DNA of 55,342 bases from Acidobacteriota bacterium. GTDB taxonomy: Bacteria > Acidobacteriota > Vicinamibacteria > Vicinamibacterales > JAFNAJ01. Made by a program: the position numbers and the translations under genes. Location: positions 1-55,342 of the forward strand of contig JAHDVP010000001.1 in assembly GCA_023384575.1 (NCBI GenBank), in the 5' to 3' direction. The notes under the pieces are model-generated. The model did no database searches, had not been told where the DNA came from, and saw only the letters and a list, made by a program, of their open reading frames with translations. This document shows, one piece after another, positions 43,922 through 55,000 of this stretch; within the stretch, counting starts at the first letter, position 1, and each line of letters opens with the position of its first letter.

Positions 43922-44125
43922 CTATTTCTGTGTCGAGCGAAGCTCTTTCAGACGCACCAGCGCCGCCTCCTTCAGCACGCTGGCGTCGGCGGCGATCTTC
44001 CGCTCACCGGCTCGTTCGATGCGGGGCACGCGGCGATCGAGCGCGACGATGAGGGCCTCCAGATCGGCAGTGACGCGATCACAGTCGGGTCGAGCGTTCT
44101 CTTGCCGAGTCGAGTTCTTGGGCAT
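43922..44125 (-). CDS. Small charged helical protein, 67 residues
   Basis: CDRVTADLEALIVALDRRVP, then RIERAGERKIAADASVLKEA and ALVRLKEL: two amphipathic helices. No family recognised; cytoplasmic by composition. It is convergent with the Crp/Fnr gene. Coding potential looks reasonable but the gene is short. Confidence 0.55.
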   Translation of the reverse strand: MPKNSTRQENARPDCDRVTADLEALIVALDRRVPRIERAGERKIAADASVLKEAALVRLKELRSTQK

Positions 44126-44293
44126 CTACCACGTCCTGTCGACCTCGTCGCACCCCGACAAGGCCGGCTCGCCCCCCGCTGGAGGTCCACGCCGGGGCCA
44201 GGCATCCGCGAGCCATGCTGCCTCGCCCCCGACGGCGACGACCGCGGCACGTTCCGGCCCAATCGCTCGGTGCGTCACCTCGCGGCGGCCTCG

Positions 44294-44527
44294 TCATCGA
44301 CGCAGCCGTTGGGACTGCTCCGTGTCGTAGAGGACGCCTGCAATCGACCGAGATGGTCGTCCGGTCCGCCGGACCGCCAGCAGGATCGTGAACAACGTGA
44401 ACACGAACGTGTTCAGCCAGGCGAGGCCCGAAAGTGACAGCCACTGTGGCACCGCAACAGCCCAGACGACCAGTGTGATCGACAGCCAGCCCAGTGCCAA
44501 GACTCCGTATGTGAGGTTCTTGCTCAT
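44294..44527 (-). CDS. Small two-span membrane protein, 77 residues
   Basis: Start ATG at 44527 (MSKNLTYGVLALGWLSITLV); the frame upstream is Arg/Pro-rich and rejected. Two hydrophobic helices (about 6-24 and 32-52, LAWLNTFVFTLFTILLAVRR) and a basic tail. No family recognised. 234 bases without a gene follow up to 44762. Confidence 0.55.
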   Translation of the reverse strand: MSKNLTYGVLALGWLSITLVVWAVAVPQWLSLSGLAWLNTFVFTLFTILLAVRRTGRPSRSIAGVLYDTEQSQRLRR

Positions 44528-44761
44528 GATCCAGCGTATCCCGCGGATTGGCGGGCCCGCTGTGCACATTTGCACAGCGGCGCAACGGCCTCTTCGTCGC
44601 GCGCTGCCAGGGCAGGTGGCCTCGCCGGTTGACGCGGAACGGATTGAAGGCCAGCGTTTCAAGGCGCAACGAAGGGGAGCGCGTGGGATGGCTGACCCGT
44701 CCGACAAGAGGAGACAGGCCTGCCTCCGCGCGGACGCCGGGGTCAGCGGCGGCCGCTGACG

Positions 44762-45409
44762 TTACCGGTCGCTCGGTCCGCCCAGCAACTCGTCGAGCCA
44801 CGCCACCCACTCGGTGCGCGTCGGCACGCCGGTGACGCGATGGCCGTTCACGAAGAAGGTCGGCACGATCTTGATCTCGAGCGTCTCCGCGTCGGCCACG
44901 TCCCGGTCGATGGCCGGACGGTGCTCGCCGCTGTCGAGGTCGGCTGCCAGGCGCGCGGCGTCGAGCCCCGCTTGTGCCGCCATCCCGAGCAGGCCCTCGC
45001 GAACGAGCGCGTGCTGGTTGTTCAGCACCATCTCGCGCATGATCCAGAACCCATCCTGCGCACCCGCGGCAACGATGGCTTCGTGGGCGACGTGCTGGTC
45101 TGGCATGTGCGGGTTCGGGCGGTGCTTGAAGACGTGACGCACGTGGTCGCCATACTGTTCGAGCACCGCGTCGAGCACGACGGCGGCCGCGCTGCACGCC
45201 TCGCTCGCCAGATCGCAGAACTCGACGACGACGATGGGCGCGTCGACGGGCCCGCGTGACGGAGCCCCTTCGACCGACACGGCGATCGATGGCGTCTCGC
45301 CGAGTCTCGGCAGGGGCAGCTCCTGGCCCGCCGCTGGAACGACCGTGGCGCACGTCACGATGCTGGCGGCCGCGAGCGCGGCCAGACTTCCCTTCGTCCT
45401 CGTCTTCAT
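44762..45409 (-). CDS. Exported DsbA-like thioredoxin-fold protein with altered active site
   Basis: 215 residues from the ATG at 45409, overlapping the upstream gene by four bases (ATGA). Signal peptide (SLAALAAASIVTCATVVPAAG), then a DSBA-type fold. PIVVVEFCDLASEACSAAAV occupies the place of the usual EFSDFQCPYC, so the CxxC is replaced by SEAC, leaving one active-site Cys plus a new Cys four residues earlier in the loop. FKHRPNPHMPDQHVAHEAIV, WIMREMVLNNQHALVREGLL and IKIVPTFFVNGHRVTGVPTR (cis-Pro region) follow. A classic disulfide oxidase role is doubtful; monothiol or binding functions are possible. Confidence 0.8.
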   Translation of the reverse strand: MKTRTKGSLAALAAASIVTCATVVPAAGQELPLPRLGETPSIAVSVEGAPSRGPVDAPIVVVEFCDLASEACSAAAVVLDAVLEQYGDHVRHVFKHRPNPHMPDQHVAHEAIVAAGAQDGFWIMREMVLNNQHALVREGLLGMAAQAGLDAARLAADLDSGEHRPAIDRDVADAETLEIKIVPTFFVNGHRVTGVPTRTEWVAWLDELLGGPSDR

Positions 45410-45906
45410 CGCTGTTCCACCCATGTCCGCACGATCGATTCGAGCATGCCCGGTTCGTTCAGGACGCCGGCCACCTTCCACGCCACCTGGCCGTTGGCTA
45501 CGCCGAAGAGCACCGGCGAGCCGGTGAGCCCGAGCGCCTGCCACGCCTCGCGGCGGTCGTCGGCCGCCCACGCGAGGCCAGGCGGCAGCACGGTCTCCCA
45601 CCGCGCCATGTACTCGCGCGCGCGGTCGAGTGGCGCCGCGACCAGGACGACCAGGTGCGCCTCGAGGCCCTGCACCTGCCACTCGTCGAGCGCCACGAAC
45701 AGGCGCTCGGCCGAAGGGCTGCCGGGCACCACGTACACCACGAGCGCGCGCGAGCTGGCACCAATCGAGGCGCTCGTCCAGCGTCCGCCCTCAGGAGCGG
45801 CGACGCTGAACGGGGGCCATGGTTCGGAGGCGGCCGCGGGCGCCACGGTGCCGCCAACCACGCACGCCGCCAGGGCGGCCCTCGCTATCCATTGAGTCAT
45901 CGTCAT
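45406..45906 (-). CDS. Exported thioredoxin-fold-like protein, 166 residues
   Basis: Start ATG at 45906 (ATG 45900 is two codons later). Signal peptide (ARAALAACVVGGTVAPAAA), then WPPFSVAAPEGGRWTSASIG, SRALVVYVVPGSPSAERLFV, HLVVLVAAPLDRAREYMARW and GLTGSPVLFGVANGQVAWKV. The strand order and the GSPVLFGV cis-Pro-like loop suggest a thioredoxin or AhpC/TSA fold lacking CxxC. It is translationally coupled with the DsbA-like gene, so the two likely work together in the periplasm. Confidence 0.6.
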   Translation of the reverse strand: MTMTQWIARAALAACVVGGTVAPAAASEPWPPFSVAAPEGGRWTSASIGASSRALVVYVVPGSPSAERLFVALDEWQVQGLEAHLVVLVAAPLDRAREYMARWETVLPPGLAWAADDRREAWQALGLTGSPVLFGVANGQVAWKVAGVLNEPGMLESIVRTWVEQR

Positions 45907-45925
45907 TCGCCTCTGACACGCCTCC

Positions 45926-46019
45926 GCCGGGGCCCACGCCCCGGCGCTACGACCTATCACCGCCTAAGCCGGGGCTCAAGCCCCGGCGCGCCCCGTAGCG
46001 GCAGGGGCTTCAGCCCCTG
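45926..46019. repeat. Run of three similar hairpins
   Basis: GCCGGGGC/GCCCCGGC (45926-45945), the same pair again (45968-45987), then CAGGGGC/GCCCCTG (46002-46019), each with a 4-base loop. They lie between the giant exported-protein gene and the thioredoxin-fold pair. They could be terminators, mRNA stabilisers or members of a REP-like dispersed family. GCCGGGGCTCAAGCCCCGGC reads as a compact palindromic unit. Confidence 0.7.
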
Positions 46020-46041
46020 TCGACCCTCGCTCGCCCCGGCG

Positions 46042-49000
46042 CTACTGGGGCGGCAGCACGAAGTTCACGATGGCGGCGCGTTCGGCGGCCGTGAGGCCGG
46101 CGAGCGCCGCCGGATCCGTCAGGTTGACGAGCGCCTCCGCCTGCGTCGTCGCGCCCGCCTGGTCGCCCGGCGCCCGCTGCACGGCGAAGTGCATGACGAT
46201 CGCCGCACCGCCCGCGGGCACCAGCACGTCGTAGTCCGCCTGGAGCCGATCGTTGCCATCCGGCCCGACGATGGCCGTGCCTCGCACCGGCGCTGCTCCG
46301 ACGCCGTTGAAGACGTGCGCGAGCAGCGGGGCGGTGGAGTTCGACCGGTTCTCGTCGGTCATTGCATAGGTGCCGCCGGTATCGGCCGGAGCGACCAGCA
46401 CCCGCGTATTGCTGTCCGAGCCGAGATTGCTCTCGACCCGGAGGCGGATCGGAAGCGCCGTCGCGTTTGGATTCGACACGATCTCCAGGTACCTCGCGAA
46501 CCCACCGGCTCCCGGCACGAAGACCTTGCGGGTGAGGACCAGCCCTCTGTAGGTTGCCGCCGGTCCGACGATCGCCTGACGGTCAGACGCCTCGAGCACG
46601 GCGAACGACGGACAGCAGAAGCTGCTGTTCTGGAACCGGAGACGGTACGCCCCGTCGTAGGCATCGCTCAACGCCCGGTCGACCGTGCCTCCGTCGCCCA
46701 GCCTGCCGTCGGACTGTACGTCGTAGCGGAAGCCATCCGCGCCATCGAGGTTGACGTCGAACTGCACCCCGAGCGGCAGGCGCATCTCGAGCGCCAGGGT
46801 GCCACCTGGCGAGAGCACGCCCGATCCCACCACGTAGCGCTGCGCGCTCGAGTCGTAGAAGTACGCCACGACCGGTCCCGCCGGCACGCTGCCCACGTTG
46901 ATGCGCCCGTCGCCGTCGGTGATGCGCGACAGACTGAAGTACCCGAGGGGACCGTTCGACCCGAAGGCCTCGACCTGGACGTACTCCGAAGCCCTGGGCA
47001 GGCCATCGCTGTTGAACGCCTGAAGCTGCAGTTGGCCCACGGTGTCGAACGCGACGTTCAGCACGAGCGGCGTCGTCTCGCTCGCCAGATCTCCGCTCGC
47101 GCTCGCATACGTGTAGAGGTTGTTCACGCTGTCATAGGCATACGCCTGCACGTACACTGGCCCGAGCGGCACCCGGAGGAACTCGAAGTTGCCCTGCTGG
47201 TCTGTGGAGGCGTACTGCTCCCAGCGCAGCCCGTCGCTCACGAGATAGAGGGAGTCGAAGGCGATGGGCTGTCCCGTCAGGCCGGTCAGCGTGCCGCGCA
47301 CCGTGCCCGTGGGCGGCATCTCGAAATCGAGCTCGACGGTCGATGTCGTCGAGGCAACCGTGACGGTCGTCGACGCCTGCAGGCCGTAGTTGTCGTCCTG
47401 CGCGACGATCCGGAAGGTCCCCGCTGGCACTTCGAAGATGAAGTACTGGTTTTCGACCGTCCGGAACTGATTGAACGTTCCGTTCGGTGTCTCGACGTAC
47501 ACCGACGGCGACGACACCGGTGTACCGTCGGCGTAGGTCACGCGCCCGGTGATCGTGCTGATCGGCAGCACGACGTCCTGCTCGATCGCCGCGCCCTGTC
47601 CTGGCAGGACAATCGGCGTGTCGACCCCCAGCCAGTTCCACGGGGTGTAGACCCGCAGCAGGAGCGACCCCGCCGGCGACAGGACCGTGCGGGTGTATCT
47701 GGATTCGTTGTCGGCGTTGAACCCCACCAGATACGACGTGCCGCCTCCGGGGAGGACCTCGTAGAGCTCCAGCCAGACCTGCCCCACGGGGGTCACTCCG
47801 TCGCCAGCGAACACGCGCCCGCTCAGCGTGCCGACCACGCCCGGCATCACGACATCGAGCGTCACCGGCACGTCGGGCGCCGGCGCCGGCGCCGTGACGT
47901 CGACGGTCAGTCCGCCGCTCGCCGTGCCGCGCAGCACGATGCCGTCGGTGCTGACGAACACGTTGAGGAACTCGAAGTTGCCGCTGGCGTCGCTCGTTCG
48001 ACTGAGCAGCGACAGCCCCGACGGCGTGCGCAGCTGCACCGACACGCCCGGCACCGGCGTCGCACCGTCGGCGCCGTAGACGCGGCCGCGCACCGTCGTC
48101 CGGACGACCGGCAGCGCCACGTTCACGGTGCGCGTCTCGCCGTTCACCTCGAAGACGTCAGCGACCTCGGCGTTCAGGCTGCTGTTGTTGGGGTGGCGCG
48201 CCTGGACGATGAAGCCCTGCGCGCCTGTCGTGATCGCGTTGGGGACGGTCGTGTAGCTGCCAGTCGACGAGGTGAACAGGCTCCGCAGCGACGTGCGGTC
48301 GGCCGCGTTGAGGATCAGCACGCTCGAGGAGGGCACCGGCGTCACGCCGTCGGCCGCCGTGACGAGACCTGCGACGTGGCCCGTGGTGATGAGCGCCGTG
48401 ATCTGAATCGGCACGACCAGCGCGTCGTCGGCCGCCGTGATCACACCCGTGTCCTCGGCGAGCGTGAAGCCGGTGCTCGCGTTGCGGACACGTATCGTGA
48501 AGACGCCCTGGGGCATCGACGGGACGTCGAGCTGCCCGTTGGCGTTCGTCGTGCCGCGGTTGGTGAAGAACGTGCGCGAGGCGTCGGCCGAGTCGATCCG
48601 CAGGCCGGGCAGCGGGTTCCCGCTGCCGTCGACCACGGTCACCCGCACGGTGGCGAGCGCCGGGTAGCGCACGTCGACCACCAGTTCCTGGCCGTCGGAC
48701 GCCAGCACGTTGCCCGGGTGATCGAGGAAGAGCGCGGTCGTCGTCGGGTGGTAGGCCCTCAGCGTGAACGACGGGCCGACCTGAACGAAGTCGAAGGCGA
48801 AGACGCTGCTGGCATTCGTGAAGTTGTTACGCGTCGAGATGCCGGTGGCGATGAGGTCGACGCGCCGGTTCGTGCCGGCGAGCGCCCCCGCCGGCGTCGA
48901 CACCGTTCCGGTGATCCGCCCGTACGGAGGCAGCGTCAGCGTGAGCGGGACCACCGCACCAGGCGTGCCGAGGGTGACCTGCGTCTCGTCGCGCAGTTGA

Positions 49001-52000
49001 GAGGCGCCCGACGGATACGCTCGCACTGTGACGGGGCCGTCGACCGGCACGCTCGTGAACACCGCGCGGCCGCTCCCGTCGGTCGTGGCCGTCAGAGAGA
49101 ACCGGTTGTCGAACACGTCGACGCGGATGCCAGACTGGAGCGCGCCGTTCGTGCGCTGGACGTCGACCTGCAGCGTCCCGAGACCCACGAACACCAGGTT
49201 CTGCTCGGTCGTCTGGCCGGCGACGACGGCCACCTCGAGGCGCGACTGGATGAAGGTCGCGGGCTCGTACGAATAGACCTGCCACGTCCCTTCGGGCAGA
49301 TCGGGGAAGGTGAACCGGCCCGACGTGTCGGTCTGCGCGTACCGGTAGACGTAGAGCGAGGCCGTCTGACCCTCGACGTACACCCACTGGTTGGTCTGTG
49401 GCACCCCGGTGCCGCTCAGGAGCAGCCCGGTAAGCGCGCCGGTCGGCAGCAGCACCACGTCCTGCGTGACCGAGGTGCCGGCGGTCACGGTCACAGGCGT
49501 CGCGGCCGAAGGGGTGCCGCTGCCCTGCGGGTGGCTCTCCTGGGCGGTCAGCGCGAACGTGCCAACCGGGATGCCGCCGAGCACGTAGCTGCCGTCTGCG
49601 CCGATGCTAATCGACGTGGAGAACGAGGGAGACGTGCGCCGGATCTCGATGGTGCCCGAGGTGACCACGGTCCCGCTGGCCCGACGTACCGTGCCGCGGA
49701 CGACCCCGAGGTTGCTGAAGACCACGTTCTGGGTCGCGGTGGTCTCGCCGACCGCGAACGTGCCCGGCGTCGCGGGCGAGGCGAACCCGGTCCTCGGATG
49801 GCTGGCGAGCAGGGTGAAGCTGTCGAGGATCACCGGCCGGCGCGAGGCGATCGAACCGGTGAGGCCGAAGTTGCCGGCGCCGTCGGTGTTCACGAACTGC
49901 TGGCGCTGGTAGAGCGGGTTGTCGCTCGTGAAGCGCACCTGGGCGAACGGCACGGGCGTCGTGCCATCGCCTTCAAACAGCCGACCGCTCACCGTGCCCG
50001 TCAGGACGGGCAGTGGCGCGACGATGCCGATGCCGTCGTTCGGCACGTCGAAGTTGCGCACCGCCCCGATCTCTTCGAGCGACAGACCGGCGAGCGCTTC
50101 CGGCGGCAGCTGCACGAGCCGTTCGGCCGAGCGCTGGGCCGCGAGGCGGCTCGTCTGCTGCGCGCCGAAGTGCATGATGGCCACCGTGCCGCCGGCGGGG
50201 ACGGTGAGCCCGTCCCACGTCACGAAGAACTCGGCGTGGCTCGGCCGCAGCAGCTGGAGGCCCGTGGCCTGGACGTCGCCGGCCTCTCCGTCGAACACGA
50301 ACGCGACGGGCGTGCCAGTGCTCACGCGGTACGGATCGCCGTCGGAGTTGTCGTCGAGCACGACCCAGCGATCGGGGCTCGTACCGCCGGCCTGAAGCGT
50401 GAGGTTGCCGTTCGAGGTCGCCCGCACGTCGGGCGCCCCGTTGAAGTTCCGCAAGTTCGACTTGAGCCGCAGGCCGACGGTCATCGGCGCGTCCGTCGTG
50501 TTCCTCAGGATCTCCAGGTACCGGACGAAGTAGCCCGTCGTCGGTACGAACACCTTGCGGGTGACCTCGAGGCCGGAAACGCCGATGTCCTGCTGGCGCA
50601 CGACGATCTCGCGGCCGGCCTCTTCGGTCGTGCCGATGGTGGCCCCAGTGAAGCGCGTGGCCGTGCCGTTGGCCAGCACGTCGAGCAGGAAGCCGCCCTG
50701 GTTCGAGCTGAAGTCACCGCGGAAGACGCTGGCGAGGCTGTCGGTAATGGCGCCGCTGCCCGCGATCCTGAAGAACGAGTCGTTGGCATCGTAGCGGTCG
50801 ACCGGCAGGGTCACCGCGTTGTTCGCCAGGTTCACGTTGATGGTGATCGTGGCGCCGTCCTCTGGCATCGTGCCGAAGGCCTCACCGAGCAGCGTGCCGG
50901 TACCGCTCGTCACGCGCACGTTACCGACCGGCACGTTCGCGATTTGATAGGCCCCGCCGGCGCCGCTCGTCGTGCTGAGGAAGCCGCCGATGTCGGGGTT
51001 GAGGCTCTGGAGCTGCACGCTCAGGCCGGAGGCCCCCGACAGGTCGGGGTTGAGTACCGCGCCCGACACGGTGCCGAGGCCGATGAACGAGACGTCGCGC
51101 CGTTCGACCTGGCCGTTCGAGCTGAGCACGACGTCGCGGACGAGGGCCCGTCGGCGCCCGGCGCCGTCGAACACGTCGAGCCGGTAGGTGCCGAGCTTGA
51201 GGTTGTCGAGGCTGTAGGCGCCGCCGGCGATACCCACGTTGTAGACGAGGAACGGGAACTGCTGGCGCGTCGCGCGCACCTGGCCGGCGTCGGCCGGCGT
51301 CGTGCCGTTCGGCAGGAACACGTCGCCCGTGATCGTGGCCGTCGGCTCGAGCGTCACCGTCACGGGCAGCTCGTCGTTGGCCGCGAGCGTGCCCGTGGCC
51401 GTGCCCGTGAGCGACAGGCTGGTCGCCGTCACGGTGAAGCTGCCCGCTAGCAGCTGCTCGAGGCGCACGACCCCGGTCGGGCCGCTCACCCCGGCCAACG
51501 AGTCGGTGATCACCGCGTTGTCGACCGTCGCCGACACCGACGCCCCCGACACAGGCTGCCCACTGGCGTCGAGCACGGCGACGACCAGCGTGCCCTGGCC
51601 GAAGAGCGTCACGTTCTGCGTGACGGTCTGGCCGCTCACCGTGAGCGCCCCCGCCACACGGCCGAGGCCGCGGTTGGCCGGGTTGCTCACCGTGAGCGTG
51701 TAGGCCCGCAGCGGCAGGAACGTGAACGCGTAGCTGCCCCCCGCGCTCGTCGTCGTCGTGAAGCGGCAGAGCGCCGGGTTCTCGAACGACAGACACGAGT
51801 CGAACGTCACGGTCGCTCCCGCGCCGACCGGCGTCGTGCCACCGAAGAGGAACACCGTACCTTGGAGGTTGCCGAACGGCGTGAGGAACACGTCGCGCGT
51901 GACGGTCTCGCCGTCGCTCGCCACGGTTCCCGACGCCGAGCCCGCCTGGTTCGTCACCGGGTCGCGGGCCGACAGCGTAAAGCTGCCGACGAACACGCCC

Positions 52001-55000
52001 TCGAACCGGAAGGCGCCGTCGGTCTCGGTCGTGACCGAGACCATCGGCGCCGCGCCGAACAGGCTCGTCGCGCGCAGCTCGACCACCGCGCCGGCGACCG
52101 GCGCGTTCATGCCGTCGCGAACGACGCCCTGCACCACACCGCGGCCGAGGAACACCACCGGCAGGACGATCTCCTGGCCCGTGGCCGAGACGGTTGCCGA
52201 CGAGCGGCCGCGATGGCCGCCGTCACCGAACGCCTCGATGGTGTAGGTGCCGACGGCCACGAGCGGGAACTCGTACCGGCCCTGGTCGTCGGTGAACACG
52301 GTGGCTGCCAGCGGACCCGACGCGCTCCCCTCGCGCAACTCGACCCGGACACCCTCACCCGCGGGGGTCGTGCCGTTTGCGAGGAAGACCGTGCCGACGA
52401 TGGTGCCGGCGGGCAGCACGACGACGTTGCGGGTGGCCGAGCCGAAGGGCACGTTCAGTTGTCCGGTCGCGTAGCCGAGCAGGCTCGTCGCCGGGTCGAA
52501 CGCCCGCACCGAGAAGTTGAGGCCCGAGAAGCCCGTGCCGACCACGCCGATGGCCACGTAGGCGCCGTCGGCGTCGGTCGTCGTCTCGATGGCCGTACCG
52601 CCGTGGAACACGGTCACGTCGGCGCCGGCCACCGGCGCCAGCATTCCGTCGACGACGACGCCGCGGACCACGCCGCCCGACACCGAGACTTCCGTCGACG
52701 CACTCGGGACGCCGCCAACCGACGCCGTCACCGTTGCGGTCCCGGCGGCGATGCCGGTCAGCTCGACGTCGGCGTCTGTCTCCCCGGCCGGAATCGTGAG
52801 CGGGGCCGGCGCGGCCACCACACCCGTGTTGCTCGAGGTGAAGCTCACCTGCACGCCGCCGGCGCCAGCCGGCGAGGCGAGCGTGAGCGCGAGGCTCGCG
52901 GTCTCGCCCGCGAGCAGGGCCGCCGATGGCGGCAGCACGATGCCCGTCTGCGAGACCACGGTCACCGAACGCGTGGCCGGCGTCGACGCGTTGTTCCGCG
53001 CGTCGAAAGCGGTCACGGTCAGCTCGATCGTTCCGGTGGCCGAAGGCGGCACGGCGACACTGAACTCCGCGTCGGCCGGCGACACGGCCGGCGAGAACGT
53101 GCGGGGCTCGTTGGCGACGACCGCGCCCGACACGCCGAGCTCGATACGCGTGACGCCGATGTTGTCGGTGCCGCGCACCGAGACGAGCAGCGTCTGCCCG
53201 GCGCCGATCGACGCTCCCGCAGCTGGCGCCAAAACACTCACCGCCGGCGGCACGTCGTCTTCGCCCAGCACGTCGGAGACCGTGAGGACGAGCGTCGCGG
53301 TGTCGCTGCGGTTGCCGGCGAGGTCGATGGCCGCGGCCTGCACCGTGAGCGTCTGCCCCGCGGCGGCCGTCGGCGGAACGACCACGCTGAAGCGCTCGGT
53401 GTAGGTCGTCTGGTCGGGCGCCACCGTTCGCGTGACGCTCGTGGTCGCCGCGCCGACGGTCGAGAAGAGGACCGTGGCGAGCGCGCGGTCGTCTTCGGCC
53501 ACGACGTCGAAGAGCACCGTCGCGCCCGGGTCGACGACCGTCTGGCCGCCGACGTTCACGAGCTGCACCGTCGGCGCCTGGTCGACCTCGAGAGCCACGA
53601 CGCGCGAGAACGGCTGCGATCGGTTGCCGACGGCGTCGACCGCGAGGGCCGTGATGCTGGTGGTCGTGACGTTCGACGGCAGCGTGAGCGACACGCCGAA
53701 CGGCGCCGTGGTCGAGACGGCCGTGGCGCCGCCGGCAATGGCGTACTCGACGCGGACGACGTCAGCGTCGGCGAAGGCCGCACGGGCGACCACCGTCGAG
53801 CCAGCGCGAAGCACGCCCGTGACGTCGATACCCGTGACGACGGGCGCGATGGTGTCGACGGTGAAGAACTGCGATGTCACGGTGCCCTGCGGGAGCCCGT
53901 TGCCCGCGAGGTCGGCCACGCCGGAGATCGTCACCGTGTACGACGTGTTCGCGCGCAGGAAGTCGAGCGGCGCGAAGACGACGGCCGTGTTGCCGGCAGT
54001 GAGGGCCGACTGGCCCGTGACGGGCTGGCCGGCCGCGTCGGCAAGCGTCATCACACCCGAGGCGAGCGGCTCGGAGAACTCGGCGCGAATCGAGGCGCCC
54101 GGCTGGACCTGGCGCGCGCCCGATGCGGGCGAGAGGGCCACGAGCACCGGCGGGATCACGTCGGCGGTGGTGAAGGCGCTGACGAAGGTGTCGATCAGCG
54201 TGAAGTCCGAGGCGTCCTTCGGTCCGTTCATCCCGCCCGTCACGACCACGGTGATCAGGGCGTTGCTGCGGAATGCCCCGCTCGGCGTGAACGACACGGT
54301 CCGGTTGCCGTTCGAGAAGGCGATGGTTCCGGCCACTGGCTGCGAGCCGTCGAGGATGGCGAAGTTGCCCGTCTGGGTCGAGGTTCGCAGGACGACGCTG
54401 CCCGGCTGAATCGGCTCGTTGAAGGTCACCGAGACCACGGCGTTCGGCGCCACGCCGGCGGTGCCGTCAACCGGTGCCACGGTCTCGATGCGCGGCGCGG
54501 TGTTGTCGAGTACGAGGTCGCCGAGTTGGACGAGCTGGCCGTCGGCCGCGATCGACCCGGTCACGTTGCGCACGCCGGCCGAGACGACCTCGAAGATCTG
54601 GACCGAGAAGGGCCCGACGGGAATCCCGCCGAACTCGAAGGTGCCCGCAAGGCCGGTCCTGACCTGCAACGTGCCGCTCTGCAGGCCGCTCTGCGACTGG
54701 AAGCGCAGCGTCACGATGGCGAGCGGCGCCTGGGTCACGCCGTCGGGGAGCAACACGCGGCCGGCGATGGTACCCGACGGGCCGAGCTGCACAGTCGCCG
54801 CCTGCGCGGCGTCGGGCGCGGGAATCTCACCTGTCGCGACGCCGGAAAGGGCCGCGGCTTCGCCTCGCACGAAGAAGGCGCCGACGGGCACGGTCGGGAA
54901 CATCGCCGTCCCGGAGGCGTTCGTGAACGCGATGAAGGTCTCGGCAATCTCGCTGGACACCTGGCCCGCCGGCGCGCCGCTGGCCGTCAGGGTCACCCGT

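Noticed and set aside
45256-51450. A 2,064-codon open frame on the plus strand
   Set aside because: It is antisense to three well-supported genes. Its product is Arg/His/Gly-rich low complexity with no domains. Such frames arise in GC-rich genes because stop codons are rare on the complementary strand.
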